Below are positions 24,200 to 37,419 of a stretch of DNA of 64,000 nucleotides, piece by piece. A program made the translations under genes and the position numbers. This DNA comes from Pelargonium x hortorum (Eukaryota; Streptophyta; Magnoliopsida; Geraniales; Geraniaceae). Location: assembly GCA_036897525.1 (NCBI GenBank), contig JAYMTJ010000014.1:1-64000 (forward strand), written 5' to 3'. Position 1 is the first letter of the stretch; each line of letters starts with the position of its first letter. The notes under the pieces were generated by a model. It worked only from the letters and a program-made list of their open reading frames with translations. It made no database searches and had not been told where the DNA came from.

Positions 24200-27100
24200 A
24201 ATTACTTATCTCTTATTTTTTTCCTTTCATAGTTTGAAAGTCATTCTCAATGTTTATAGTCTTATAGGGGATTTTCGACTGACAAGGAAAAACAAACGGA
24301 TGGCTGCCGTTTCCTTTGACGAGAGAGCTCCAAGTTTTAGCTTGGTTTAGTTACTACTTATTGACTTGTTCTTTGCTTTGTTGAGTGCACAAGTAGAGGA
24401 AGTTGAGTGACCCTTATCTTTTAAGTCTAGCCGGTTTTTATTCTTGAGTTAATCTTGGTAATGAAGATTCTCGAGCCTTACCTTGCTTGGACCAAAAAGA
24501 AAGGAAGAGCATGTATCTACTTACAGTCCTTTTACCGACTAGGATGTTCAGTAGAAGCGGTTTCGGAGGGTTCTTTTTAGCAGAAAAAGTACTTATGCCT
24601 TTTAAGATTAAGAGTACTTTCGGATCTGATCCCGTAACGTGGTAGTATTAACCCTGTTTAGTTTGTTACAATCTTTGAATAAAACAGTTACTAAAATGAA
24701 ATTAATCGCATAGAGGAGCTCCTTAGTACTGTATCAACTGGTATAATTAACTACAAAATTATTATAGTTATATTCTCTGAGCTCCTTGGGAATATAATAG
24801 GACTCCCTTTCATCAAGTGTACTAGCTATATTCTCTAACATATCATATAAACGAATTTGCTAAACAAATTATTACAGAGAAAGAGTAGAATAGGTTTCAT
24901 GCGGATTTAAATAAGTGAAAAATAAGGAGGTATTCTTTCTTTAGAATACCCTAGAATATTAGTATAGGGATACATTTCCTATAGAAAAGACCAGACTATA
25001 CCAGTTACCTATAAATAAGAAGCTTTTCCTAAAGCCTTCGGAATTGCCTTTATAAGACTAAAAACTTGAAATACCCAACCAAGACTGTGGCAGAGATTCC
25101 AAAGCATAAATTATAAAACAGCTTATTGCGGAGTTCTTCCGCTCTACCTTTAGCTGCTTTACTCTAGTCTAGAAACGGGGCTCCTCTAAAAGACTTTGTG
25201 TTTTTTGTTATTACTTAAGTAAGGGTATAAGGGCCTTACTGCCGGGGAGGTGCTCTTATTACCTCTTAATTCTAGAGCTTGAAACTCCTTCTTTTCTTTT
25301 ACTGACGACTTTCTCCAGAATCGGATGGTCCTTAAGAAAAGTAGAATTCTAGAAGGATTTCCTTATATTATATATAAAGAAACTTTTTTGCTTGTACTCT
25401 TAAAATCAATAAATAAGTAGTTATTTTAGGATACATTAGTTGACTGCTTTAATAAAAAATGACATTCGGTAAATCAAAGTGCAATGGAGACATTGACCGT
25501 GGGTTCAAGAGCATTCATAACTTTAAAACCACTTAGTTTTATAGTCGACAGTGCACGGAGAGGCCTTAGATAAGAAACTACACTATAGTACCCCTATTCC
25601 TCAAAAGAGTACAATGCAGAAAACACAAGTAAGCTGAGGGATAACGATAACAGATGATACAAAATTGCGAGTAAGCAGGCTTTGAATCCACACAAGAAGC
25701 CTTAAAGCCTTTAACTGAATTTTTTATAACTAGATAAACTAAGAGATTTGTTTCCCCATATCACCAAATGGCTAGGTTTTTAAGTTAAGCTGCATTGAGT
25801 GAGAAGCACCTGAAATCCTAGTATAAGGGTTCTTTTTTTATATACCCATCAAGGTCGTACGTTTTTGAATTTATACTTTAATACTCAAGATTAAACTTCT
25901 TACAACAGAGTGCAAAGTTTTGTGGGTTCGAAAACGGGGCACCCGTAATACAGAATTAAAGCAGTAAAAAAGAATTCTACCTTGGTATGAGTGTTTTGTA
26001 CTTTTCATATCATATTTCAAGCTACTACCATAAGCTACAGAGGCTAAAAGACTTATATGAAGTGCTGGAATCTAGTAGAGCATAGCTGCACTTTTTTTAT
26101 TGTAGAATTTTTTGGTCTAATACTATACTATGGTTAAAGCAAAGTACTAAAAGCAAAAATGCCTAAGATTCCAAAAGTTTCACCTAATATAAATATAAAA
26201 AGAGATTTTACCTTTTCTTACCCAGCAACGAAATGCTTCAGATTTAGAAGACTGGTTTACTTAAAAGGGTTGATACACTACGAGAGAAGAAAAGAATAAA
26301 ACTAGTACTAGACTTTTCTTATACCTTAGCCTAAAACATAGCGGAGGCCCCTATTCAACGGGGTAATCTAGTAAGCAGGACAACGTTTGATCTTCCATTT
26401 TTTAAGATTTCCCAACTTGTAATTAAAAAGTTATATATTTTATTATCTCATTTATTGTGTTTAGTAAAAAAACTGACTCAGTTAAGATAAAACCGATTCG
26501 TAGAATGAGTTTAAATCACTTTTATAACGATTATAAAATCTATGAAGTGTCGCTAAGACTCTTTTCTTGTGTTATACTTTTGAAGGAAGAACTAATAATA
26601 CAGAATTTGTGGGTGTACCCTTGGGTAAGGGGCACGTCTTGTTTTCCAAACGCAAAGCGGTCAAATTCAAATCATGACATATTAAAAAAAAGTATTATCT
26701 ACCCTACTTAATTTAATTAAGCACGGATGTTAGATAATTTTTCTTCACGTACTCTGTATAAACGTTACTTTTGCTTGCTTACTAAAAAATCTATCGGCTA
26801 TATTCTTTCTAATTCCGGGTTTCAAACCTCTCTAGCCAAGTGAAGTGGATTCCGACTTCATTTTAAAGATTTCTTTCTATAGTCGTGAAAAGGGATCCTT
26901 GTATTCTTCGCTATTTCTCAGTAGAGAGTCATCTCGATTTTATATGTTAATTATACTAGGCTTTTTCTCTCATACTATAAAAACAGAATACCCTAAATAT
27001 AGTTTAGTTAGAACATAGGGCCAAGCTCTATAGATGCAATTACATTTGCAATGCCACTATCTAGCTATCCTCCTGGGTCAGTAAAAACCCACTCCTAAAA

Positions 27101-29939
27101 CGCAAGAATTAGAGCTCAAATACTCAATTTTATTTGTAGTTTATGTGGACGAGTACTCTCTTAATAAAAGAAAGTTAATCTATTAGCCTTTTTAGTAGTG
27201 TATTGTATATAGGCTGTGTGAGTTTTTCCTGCTCCATTGATTGGGACGTAAATAAGTTTCTTGGTTTAGAGTCAAGGCTTTTTTATAAGGCTTCGTTGCT
27301 ATAACTTTGGATAGTAGGAATCTATAGTTTATTTCAAAAAGTCTCCGGAGTATTCCTTGTTACAGGGGAGGGGGTATATAGAATAGAAACCCTTAAGCCT
27401 TTCATAGGTAAGCCATTTTAACTAACATTCGTACAAAGAGAGTTCAAATCTGTAAAGCTTTTAGATTTTATATACTTTCTTTCTAAGCTAAAAATAGAGT
27501 TTTACCCCCTCAGGTCAGGATAAGTTATTCAGAGTTCAGAAAGCAAAAAAAAAGCTACTATAACCTTTCTTTTATTAGATTGACTTCATTTTTTGGTTTG
27601 CCCGATCTTTGAGTAAGTACTTAATAGAAAAGGATCTTGCTTGAACTTCTATAAACTTGTTGTACGTGAGTTTAGTTTTCACTATGACTGGATTTGAACC
27701 TATCTAAGTATCTCAGATTTACTATTTCTTGTACATGAACTTACGAAATTTAAGTATAAACTTACTAAGAAAAAAAAAGGGATTCGACACGTCTCTTCGA
27801 TGTATTTTGATTTACCTGAAGTAATATCTTGTTAAATGCAGTAAGCTAATAGACAACTTCTAGCACACACACTATTTCGCTTAATATCTTCCCGGATTTC
27901 TTCATTTAAATGATTCTGATTCCTTTTCTAGTTCGAAGGCCCGTAGTCAGTCTAGCTTTTTTATTAGGGCCTCAGTATCGCAATTTCGCAAATATCTTGT
28001 GGAATACTAAAGGATTTTAAATTACTCTTGGTGAAATAATTTCATATCAAGACTTTCCCGACTTTTCGGTGCTCCGTAACCCATTCCTAGAAATTCTAAC
28101 AGCTCCCACTTCCAACCTAATTAATTACCGAGTATAAAAAGACTCTATTCAGAAATACCTGTCTATAGAATATATACTTAGTGGATATCTTTTTGCTACG
28201 AAAGTTTCCTTTTTTTTGTATCCTATATTGAAAGGGATTGGTAGGATTCTCGTGCAATCGCAAGGGCATTTTCTAACAAGATTTAGAAAAGTTAGTGGAT
28301 TCGGGAACATTCTAACAAGGGTGCCTTTTTTACTATATTCATTTGAGAAAGTTATTACGTTTTGCTTGTACTAAGGAGAAAATCTTAAGGTTTGTACCTG
28401 GTTAGAAAATTCCTGGAAGCTGCATTTTCACGAGTCATTCTAAAAGGGGGCTCCCTGCATGCATCTAGTATAAGAAATTTTTAGTACTTATCTGAGCTTT
28501 ATCTTGCATCTTATTTCAAATATCTAGACTTCGTTGTCACAAATATTACGGGCTGCTTTCTTTGTATTGCCTATACTATCTCGAGTTATTTTACGTACAA
28601 AGCTTTTGTAAAAAACCTTAACAAGGCATTAGGATACCAGATTTTTTTTTATTTGTTAGGTCGATTTCCTTATTCTAGTACCTAAACAGAATGCTGAGTA
28701 GAACTCATGTTGACTCTAGATTACTCAGCTGCTTTTTTTGGTTACACAACAAATCTTAGCGGGTAAGTTTAATACCAATAAAGAAAGTATGCTTGGAACT
28801 GCCTCTCTTTATGTAACAGTATAACTTAAAACCAAAAAGCCCCAAAAACGTAGTATCAAAAAGGATAAAAAAAAGGGATCTCCTACTAGAATAAAAAAGG
28901 GGACTTAAGGATTTCCGGAGAAGTACGTATAAACACTTGACAATTTCCAGAACTTGCCTAGCTGCATGCTTAAATTTAATAGTCACCTCCTTAAAATTTA
29001 AAGAACCCTTTATACTTACTAGACTTTTTTAATTGTCACTTCTTCTAGAAAAGGCTAAATACCAAGCAATTGAAGTAATACCCTTGCGAGGAGACCGGCT
29101 ACTGCAACAATCCATTGGTGTAACCCCTCCCCTATAATAAAGTCACGACTAAAAAGACCTAAAAAATACCGCTTCTGACAAGAATGCCTATCAATACAGT
29201 AGCCAAGTTAGGAGATTTGGTTGGGTAGGACTCACTCGGTTAGGAATGAGAAATACCCGCGTATTCTCAAGGGATTTTTCCTAAGATTTGAGTTACAAAA
29301 CAGTAATTAATATTAATAAGAAACCGCGGTTTCTTTTTCTGTAAAAAGAGCTTAGGTTGTATAATCACGAGCAGTTTGGGGGCAGCTTCTGGTCAAACTT
29401 TTAGTATTACTAAAAGAAATTTAGAGCAAGGGGATACCAGTTGTTATATTACATGAGGTAATTTATAGCGATTTCTTCTTGCCAGGATCGAACTCTAGTA
29501 TGTCAATTTGCCGAAGAGGAGAATAATAAGAGTCGTAACGAAACTTTGCTCAAGCTATAATTATTGATAGTGTGTTGATTTAGTTTAGGATAGAGACCGC
29601 AGTAAATGCTTAAAAAGGGGGTCCTCTATATATCTCAGCTCAGTAGCGAAGCTTTATAGGTTACTCGGAAACCCATTGCGTTACGGGGCAAAATCCTATA
29701 CCAAAAATTTTTTATTTTGTTACTTCACATCTCCTAGGAGTGTTTACCCACATACCGGCGGTGAAATAGGTCTTCCGAGGAACCCTATACTATTGTTTAG
29801 GAAGGAAAAAAAGTTGTAACAACCTAGAGACCTAATCTAACGGGGATTCTATCCGTATTGTTTTATCCGAAAAGGCCGGGCTATTCATTAATTATTGGCG
29901 GCGGAACTTTAAATCCCCGCCCGTCTTAGACAAAAGTAA
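24200..29939. other. Gene-free AT-rich tract
   Basis: No gene is supported. Items seen are a weak stem GGGT/ACCC around a T-rich loop at 25827-25847, the 15-base palindrome CTTAATT-T-AATTAAG at 26707-26721, and GGGGGCTCCC at 28446-28455. Open frames of 76-84 codons (26457-26711, 28756-28986) carry no recognisable motif and are consistent with chance. Confidence 0.5.
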
Positions 29940-30074
29940 ATCGAGTCAGATGTAACAATCACCCCTCGCCTCAAGAAGTAGCTAAACTGCCAACTAATAT
30001 ACTAATAACTAACTCCTATCAGTTAATACAAATAAGTATAATACAATAGAATACATATATCCTATACCTCTAAC

Positions 30075-30098
30075 TACTAATACTAATACTAATACTAA
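30075..30098 (+). repeat. TACTAA x4 microsatellite
   Basis: Four exact tandem copies of TACTAA lie in a longer patch of similar composition (about 29985-30115). Comparable TACTAA-like patches occur near 21000-21110 and 59690-59790, each at or near an island edge. Confidence 0.8.
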
Positions 30099-30823
30099 TA
30101 ATAGATATAAAGACTAAGCCCCATAAGACAGAGAATACCTATAGGAAGAGTGCCACTAAGACGGGGACCTTCCTAGCTACAAGGAAGAGTATTTATTATC
30201 TCAGCAATCCATTACTAAGAAAGCTGTCTCTCTCCTAACAAGCTGCAAAGACTCCTAAGAAACAAGGTATAACTCATAAGAGTAGGGAAAGCATAAGAAA
30301 AAAGTCAGTAAGAAAGAAGTCATGAATAAGAAGAAAATAATTCTAAAAAAGGTATAGATTTGTTAGAATTAGGAAGAATAAGATTAAGATCCGTAAATAG
30401 TAAATAAGGGAATTGCGGGGTTTTTTTCTTTTAATTATAGAAGGGTCAGGTATCTCTGTTGGAAGAGGTAGAATTTCTCAAATCAAAGGAGTATTCCTAG
30501 AGATAGAAAAGTCCAGAGCAATTCTATGCTGTAATAAGAATAGAAAGGACGTAAACCAACTGACTTCCGGTTGATACTAGAAACTTTTGAGATGAGCATC
30601 TTTTAAGAAGAAAGACCCAACAGAAAAGTGTTAGCCAGGAAACTTTCGCGAAACCTGTACTTTAGTGCTGTTTGGGCATAAGGTGAAAATAATGTCTTAA
30701 TTTGCTGGGTATTATTCTCTACATACCGTGGGTCAGTTACTGTAGTAGAGAGTCTAGTTGGAGGGGGTGTGAATAGCATAAACTTTTTAGTTAGTCATGG
30801 GCCCGTTATCTGTTTCAAAGGTT

Positions 30824-30838
30824 GGTTAGGTTAGGTTA
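30824..30838 (+). repeat. GGTTA x3 tandem repeat
   Basis: Three exact copies of GGTTA. Short, and probably slippage. Confidence 0.75.
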
Positions 30839-31356
30839 TAAGCAAGAATGAAAATAGATAAGGTTACACTAATTGGCGAAAGATCCTTAAGTCTGACACA
30901 CGACAGTCTTTACATTCCTCAAAAGAATACAAACAAGTATAGTAAATCCTAATATTTAGACTTAATTCTAAGTATAGTATAGTATATCCCTCCCAAAACA
31001 TTTTGACTCACACCCCAAAGCATTAATATAAGCTCCTTACAATTTTCTATTTGAGAACGTGCAAGATTCCAATGTAGTCTAGACAACCTAATAGAAATAA
31101 AGTCCGCCAAGATACTCAAATCCTGCGAAAGTCTTAGTAAAGCTAGATATATAGTAAGTAGTATGTATCATTTAGGTGCTATTGCTTAAACAAGAGGCAA
31201 ATTCTATCTGGATCTAGGCTCCTGAGTAAGGTAAGGGTTCATATCTTATCTTATACCGACCCCGGCTCGTAGAGTGTAACAAGTTATAAAACGCATCTCC
31301 CGAGAAGAACTCCGGGCATTGGGAAGCCCTTCTTTAGCTTGGAAGTCTGTCAATTG

Positions 31357-31380
31357 AGGCAAGATTTATCTTGTAAGCTG
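31357..31380 (+). repeat. GGCAAG hairpin family, TTTA-loop copy
   Basis: AGG-CAAGA-TTTA-TCTTG-TAAG: a five-pair stem and a four-base loop. It is almost identical to the copy at 32554, except that the innermost pair is A-T here and G-C-type there. That is a double change that keeps the helix. Confidence 0.65.
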
Positions 31381-32553
31381 GTACTGAATATAGAGAATCC
31401 TTTCTTATGAATCAATAATAGATTAACAGTATACTTATTAACCTAACTATCATATCAAGCGCTGTCCTTATATTATAACCCAACCCCAAAGGATACCAAC
31501 TAAGGAAGCATCTCAACTACCAATTGGATAGCAGTCCAAGCTCTTCTCTTTCTTAGAAGTCAACCTCCTAGCACTTGGAACATGCAGGGAGTTTTCGAGT
31601 CATTTATTGTATATCAAAGATAAGGGAGTATTCCGCACAAGCGCTGTTTAGAATTTATTGGTTCACCGGCTTTCAACAAGAACCTTCGTGGAAGGTTCTC
31701 ATTTCTGTTAACTATGGTGAGGATACAAAAAAAACCTATAAAGTAATTCGGGTTTTAAAGCTTACAGTACAGGGTAGATCTCAGGGGCGCTCGTAAGTAA
31801 GGTGGGGATGTTTATAGGATTTCAATAAGGGATTTCTTAAGCGGAGGGTCGGGATATAAGTTCCAACTTTCATTTCAAGTGAGTGTGTTAGTTTGTAGGT
31901 TCCTTAGACAAGGATTACTGACTTGACAGACTTAGATGATTCAGGAGTTGAAAGAGTTTTTTAGCCTGAGTCTGGTTAAAGGTTTCTGTTAGGTTTTGTT
32001 CATTTCAAAGACTCAAGCTGTTCTATTAAAGAGCCCTTCTATCTAGCTTACACAGAATCCAAGCTTACAAAGACTCCAATTGAAGAAAATCCGTTATTCT
32101 ACTACGTAAATAACAATTCAGTATAATCCAAATACGAAAGAAAAGAGACATAAAATTCTAATCTAGTTGTCCCTGACTTTATATATAACTGGAATTTTAT
32201 AGAAACAAGTATAAGTCCTTAAAATAGGTCTAATATGTTAGCAATAGCAACCTAAGTTGCTGAAAACTTTCTTTAGCCTTTTTAACAGAGGTATGCCTTT
32301 CTTTCAAAAGTTTTAGTACATCCTTTTTTTAATCTTCTGAGATTGAGATACCAGAATAAGCATTCTAAATTATTATTGACGCTTTTTCATAAAACTAGGT
32401 TTTTTGGTTAAGTGCCCCCTTATAAGGAAATTGTGCTCAACAAAGACATAAGAAATCCCGATAGGATTTATACGCTTCTTTAACACTAAAGTTTTGGTTA
32501 ATACGTTGCTATTAATGAAAGGGTGACTAGGGTTTAACTTTAACATGGAAGCT

Positions 32554-32574
32554 AGGCAAGCTTTAGCTTGTAAG
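32554..32574 (+). repeat. GGCAAG hairpin family, TTTA-loop copy
   Basis: AGG-CAAGC-TTTA-GCTTG-TAAG: a five-pair stem and the same TTTA loop and TAAG tail as the copy at 31357, with the covarying inner pair C-G. Flanking sequence is not shared beyond the element, which suggests that the hairpin itself is the repeated unit. Confidence 0.65.
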
Positions 32575-32610
32575 ACGGTAACTCTTGACATTCCCGGTAC
32601 AGAATACAGA

Positions 32611-32640
32611 TTGACAGATTGGATTCGTTCTAGCGAGCCA
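32611..32640 (+). repeat. Dispersed ACAGATTG...TCTAGCGAG repeat, copy 1
   Basis: GACAGATTGGATTCG is followed by TTCTAGCGAGCCA. It aligns over about 30 bases with 50651-50680 (AACAGATTGTATTAG then TTCTAGCGAGGCA), and more weakly with 38911-38940. The spread of copies at different divergence suggests an old dispersed repeat. Confidence 0.5.
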
Positions 32641-33179
32641 ACTCTAAATCCTCTTGTTCTTGTCTTCGTGGACAGTTTCTAGCTGTAGCTGATGGACTTA
32701 TAGAATTTCCAGTTCTTGAAAGCTAAACCCTTGATAGCAGTCCAACTGTTGCTGTTAATGTGAAAGCTGGTGAAAGCAATTGCTGCTAAAGGAGGTCAAG
32801 TAGAGAACAGATTCTAATGACAGGCCGGTGTAGCTCTTGCATTCTTAGATGTGATGGAATCGCAGGGATGTTACTATGCTGTACAGAGAGAACTCTTCAG
32901 AATTTACTAACCGTGCCCAAGTATCGCTTACGCTTATATGTATATGATGGAATTGCTATTGTTCTAGAGTGCTTTGGCAAACAAATGACTTTGCCTAACC
33001 TGTGAATTGAGTAATAAATTACCTGTCAGCAAGAGAAGGAATCAACCAGTCAGTAGAGGAGTAGGCTCAGTTGCTAGTCGAGGGTCGGTACTGTTAGTGT
33101 AGGTGCAATCAGTGGAGGTCCAGTCATGGGTACTGTTGAGATGGAGGGATGAACACGACATGGTCTAGGGTTGATGCAG

Positions 33180-33204
33180 GTGTTAATGAGAGCAATCGAT
33201 GGCA
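33180..33204 (+). repeat. Dispersed GTGTTAATG repeat, copy 2
   Basis: GTGTTAATG followed by AGAGCAATCGATGGC. Best match is 15882-15905. A weaker copy follows at 33269-33293 (GTGTTAATG then AAAGATGATGAATGC), so the unit may once have been tandem here. Confidence 0.45.
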
Positions 33205-34408
33205 CTCAAGCTAGGAACATTCGGTACTAGCAATACTGGGTACTCGGTCAAGGGTAGGTGTATTACAGGTGTTAATGAAAGATGATGAATGCTAGCTTCT
33301 TAGTTCTTCCTAATGACATTGACGGTAGAGACAGAAACTGATTCTATTTGTTTTAGGAAAGGAAAGTACTTATCCGATAATGTATTCTGGGTTTTGTATT
33401 GCCTGCAAAGGAAACAGAATACTCTATTGTTTTGCACAGATCTAGACACAAGATACTGCTGAAAAGGAATCTTCACCCATATAACTCTTAGGACCAAACT
33501 AGAAAGAAATCCACTTGTTGCTAACCTAACTAAGATAAGAATCATACATGACAGACAGAGCCCTCGTAGCTGTTGATCGTAAAGGAAGAACCCTAACTAC
33601 AATCCAACTCTGAATTGTATTAATTGTACCTCATGGAAAGTAAGCTAGGTTTAGCTAAAGACAAACTCTTGTTATAGTTATAGTATATTCCCTTATTTGA
33701 TTTGACATCTTACTTATTGATATAAGTTTCTAGGAGATTCTTATCTAGGTGGTGCGCTTCTATAGGTTGCCACTGTCTAAAATACTCCATTTTGAAGCTA
33801 ATAGCCTAGGTACCTTCTAAGCTGTCCAATACCAAGTGAAAGCTGTATCTCTACTCTTCCAAGCAAATATTTTAAGGATTGGCTTTCATAGGGTTTTCGA
33901 CTGCAAAGAAGAGAATTGCGTGCCTAGCTAACATTCCCTATTCCACTGACAGCTAAAATGGGTATATCTCCTATTATTATATTAGTAATTCCCTTTAATT
34001 TGAGTCCTTAAGTAGTATCTCTTTTCTGCTAAGGACTCCTAACCTTGTGAAGAAGAATAAGAAACAAGTAAGTCTGGAACAAGAGGAATTATGCCTTTTA
34101 AAGTTAATTTATAATGACCTAAGCTTAATGGACTCCTCTTAATACCAAATTTCTTAAATCCGGTTACAAAAACATAAGGCGCGAAGCCCTCATGGCATTC
34201 TAGGATCCCTGTTCGAGTTATAACTATATTCTTGTCTATAATATAAAACAACAAGATCCAATTTATGCTAGGGTTTACCCTTTCCGTTTAGGGACTTCGG
34301 AACCTCCGCGCTCTTAAATTTGTTAATATTTCTAATCTTTGATCATGGGGCTTTCTCTTAATAATTTTGGAAAGAAAAAAGTAGGCATCCGTTGGCAATG
34401 TGTTGGTT

Positions 34409-34445
34409 TAACTTCAACCAGTTATGCACCTGATAAGGAGATCTT
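34409..34445 (+). repeat. GATAAGGAG element, partial copy
   Basis: CTTC (34412-34415) can pair with GGAG (34437-34440) around a segment holding TTATGC and TGATAA, the arrangement seen in the better copies near 49.9, 50.5, 61.7 and 62.8 kb. The downstream block shared by those copies is not evident here. Confidence 0.35.
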
Positions 34446-35123
34446 TGCATAGTATATCGAGCATCTTATGAGAAACACCCTATATGGTTTATGTTCTGGA
34501 TTTGACCTTAAGTAAAGTGGGTGCTCTTTCAGAATTATAGCAAAATTAGATAATATTTACCGTGTACTTTTACTAAAACTACAAAAAGGAAAAGTGTAGG
34601 GAACCCGGACCTTGAAACTAGAATTTTCTTATGACAAACTCCACTCGCGGTTCCTAAATTGATAGAAAATTCTGTTTTAAAAGCTCTGAAAGCGGCCTAT
34701 TCTCGTATAACTGAGGATTTCTTCTTGTGTGTGTTCTTGGAAGCTCGTAACTCTAAGAAGCCTGTCTTTATGGACAGTATTTCTTTTAGGATTGACCTCT
34801 CTATTGCCCTTGTATTTGACTGGAATTTCAGAAGTATTTAGCCGGGGGAAGAAGTAGGATCAGCTATCGACTAGCAATAAAAGATAATGGAATATTCTAG
34901 ATAAATAACATAAATAACTTGGGAATGGAATCTGTTACCCCCTTAGTCTCTTAAATCTTCTTAGCAAGACCGGCTATACGAAGAACTAATATAAGTCACC
35001 TTCCCTCGATAGCAAATCCCTTATTAAAATGACAAATAAAAGGGATTAAGAACTAAAGGGTACAGCCTTTACCTTTATTCTCTAAAATATTATTTATCCT
35101 TAGTTTAGGTACTCTGGAAAGCT

Positions 35124-35144
35124 GTCTGTCATTGCTGTCGAAGG
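35124..35144 (+). repeat. Dispersed pair: GTCTG..TCATTGC..GTCGAAGG, copy 1
   Basis: GTCTGTCATTGCTGTCG then AAGG matches 59382-59404 (GTCTGTGTCATTGCAGTCG then AAGG) with one two-base gap and one substitution. Both are followed by TCTAA-rich sequence that aligns loosely. The two sites lie about 24 kb apart on the same strand. Confidence 0.5.
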
Positions 35145-37419
35145 AAGTTAAATACTCTAAATCCCTAACTCTAAAATCTACTAGTTCTAATTCTAATGAA
35201 TGACTACGCAGGCTAAGAACTTATAGTATAGAATACAGGACCTCGTTTTTTTTTATAGGGAACCGAAACTAATGACTAAGCAGGCAAATGAAGCTGATAA
35301 CAGAATACATAATTCCTAAATAGCAAGCAAAGGAGTAATAGAATTTCTAGGGAGGATAAATAGGTAATCAAAAATTTAATAATACGATTCAAAATGTAAG
35401 AAAGAAAATAGTACGCAACCCTACACTCATGTTTTCAGGCTCGTAAAAGGTCTTGTTTCTTAAATCAGCTGCTCGGATATAATAAAATTTATGTCGAACT
35501 AGCCCAGAACTGTAAGCTCTTACTCTCAAACAAGTATAATATAACTAGAGGTCTAATTAAGTCAAATCTAGTGAAGACTTTGAGGACTCCAAGACAATCC
35601 AAAAAGAAATTGACTTTTATTAATATACCAAAGGCTAACAAAGACAGAAATAGTTTCTTGATTGAAGTGAAGTTATTATTTGTGCAGCACCCCTATTCGT
35701 ATACTAGAAGTAGTGTAACACCTTGTTTCTAAGGACTCTTTTTTTTGATATACGACTCGTTAGAGAGCTCTAGATATTTATTATACTATAATAATTACCT
35801 CGAAACCTTATATGAGAGATTCAGATTCTGCAAGTTGTAATTTTAAGATACAGTTTCAAACAAAAAGAAGATACAAGTGTTAAGGAGTTAGATATGGTAC
35901 TTACCAGAAATAAAAAGAGTGCTTATAAAGATATAATAGCAGAAAATCGGCAGTAACAATTACTGAGTACCAAAAACACTAATTTCAAATGAAAATGTAA
36001 ATGTAGTAATCGCTTTAACAAAGAAGCTGGATAGGTAAAAGAGAGAGGGAGCCCCTTGACCAAGGCACTAAGATTAAAGAGTAGATATATAAGTTTGTAG
36101 GATACCCTAAAGAAATTTTTCTTTATTATCTATCCCCTTAATTTGTACACAGTAGGTTTTTTGAAGGAAGTCTAAAACTCAGGATGGAAAAGAGGCCAAA
36201 AGTCTTGGTGTAAGTTCCCAAGAATCAATATCTAATAGTCAAACTTGTTGCTCCTTTTCTATTATATTATAGAGGGAAAATCTGACTTTATACCTCTGAA
36301 AAGGCTGCTTTTGCAACTTTATTTTCCTGATAGTCCTTTAAGGTAAAGGGTTTCGCTTAGACTACTAAAAAATAGTATTTTACCCATCAAGTCAGGAGTT
36401 ATAATACTTTACATTTCTTTAATTTACACAGCACTTTTTAGTTATCTATACCCCGAAAGTTGGGCGTTGCTTATTTAAAGTAATATTGGATTTCAAGGAT
36501 TCGGTATTTCTAACTTGAAGTATTTAACTAATCGGTTAGGTAGGAGCCTTTTCGAGAGGAACTTATAATGAATGCCGAAAAGGAATAACTTGTTAATGGT
36601 AAATCTATAAATAAAATACTCGATAATCCAAGCTTCAGCACATTTGTAATTAAAACAGAAGTCGTTTTGGCATATGAATGAAAAGGACCGCTTAATTAAA
36701 TTAACTGCTTTTAACCAACTTACTCCTAGTTACGAACCCCTTGATAAGCGTAATATTAAGGGTGGGCAGACACTGCTTTAGTCGTCAAATTTCCCCATAT
36801 TAATTATTAAAGTATAAAGAAGTTCCTTTTATCAAATCAAAGTAAGCCCATCCTGGGTATATTTAAGCGTAAGGGTATAGGTAAAAGAAGCTCTTAATTA
36901 TTTGTACTACTAAATTTCCCGAGAACTTTTAAGTATCTTCTATAAAAAAGATAAGGGAATTCAAAGAGGTTTTTTCTAGGTGTACTACTCCCCGCTTTAG
37001 CCTATACAAGATGAGAGAATATCAACACAAGACATCCAGCTAGAATCAGAAAACTTTTAACTAAGTGAAGGTGTTTGTCCTCTAAGCATGTTAAATTAAA
37101 AGCCCCTGCCTATGGTATGGAATCCTTTCTAGGTTTTTTTTACCCATTTACTCAGAAATATTGCCTTTAAGTTAGAAAATTATGTATGAACAGGAGGTTT
37201 ACTTTATTAAATAAAAAAAAGTACTTAAGCCTTTCCGCTAGAATACAAAGTAGATTGCTTCCCGGAAGACCCGAGTTCCTATTAGTTAGCAATTGTTATA
37301 AGATTAAGAGAATAGAGTTTAGTCTGCAAGGACTTATAATTACAGGGTTCCTCACAAGTAGCAGTAACTTTTCCGAGTTTGTAAAGGGGCCCTCCTTCTC
37401 TTCCTACAGCTCCTACTAA

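Larger units (their letters stand above)
29940..33980. other. Gene-free island rich in degenerate repeats
   Basis: This is the largest of the less AT-rich islands. It opens with a TACTAA microsatellite patch. It contains two closely related GGCAAG hairpins (31357 and 32554), two GTGTTAATG repeats (33180 and 33269) and one member of the ACAGATTG...GTTCTAGCGAG repeat (32611). Around 32840-32980 the phrase TGATGGAAT(C/T)GC recurs about 80 bases apart. No gene is supported on either strand. Confidence 0.45.
33981..37419. other. Gene-free AT-rich tract
   Basis: No gene is supported. It contains a partial member of the GATAAGGAG family (34409-34445), one member of a dispersed pair (35124-35144), GGGAGCCCC at 36047-36055 and GGGGCCC at 37386-37392. 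The 77-codon frame at 37186-37419 starts with ATG but has no recognisable motif. Confidence 0.45.
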
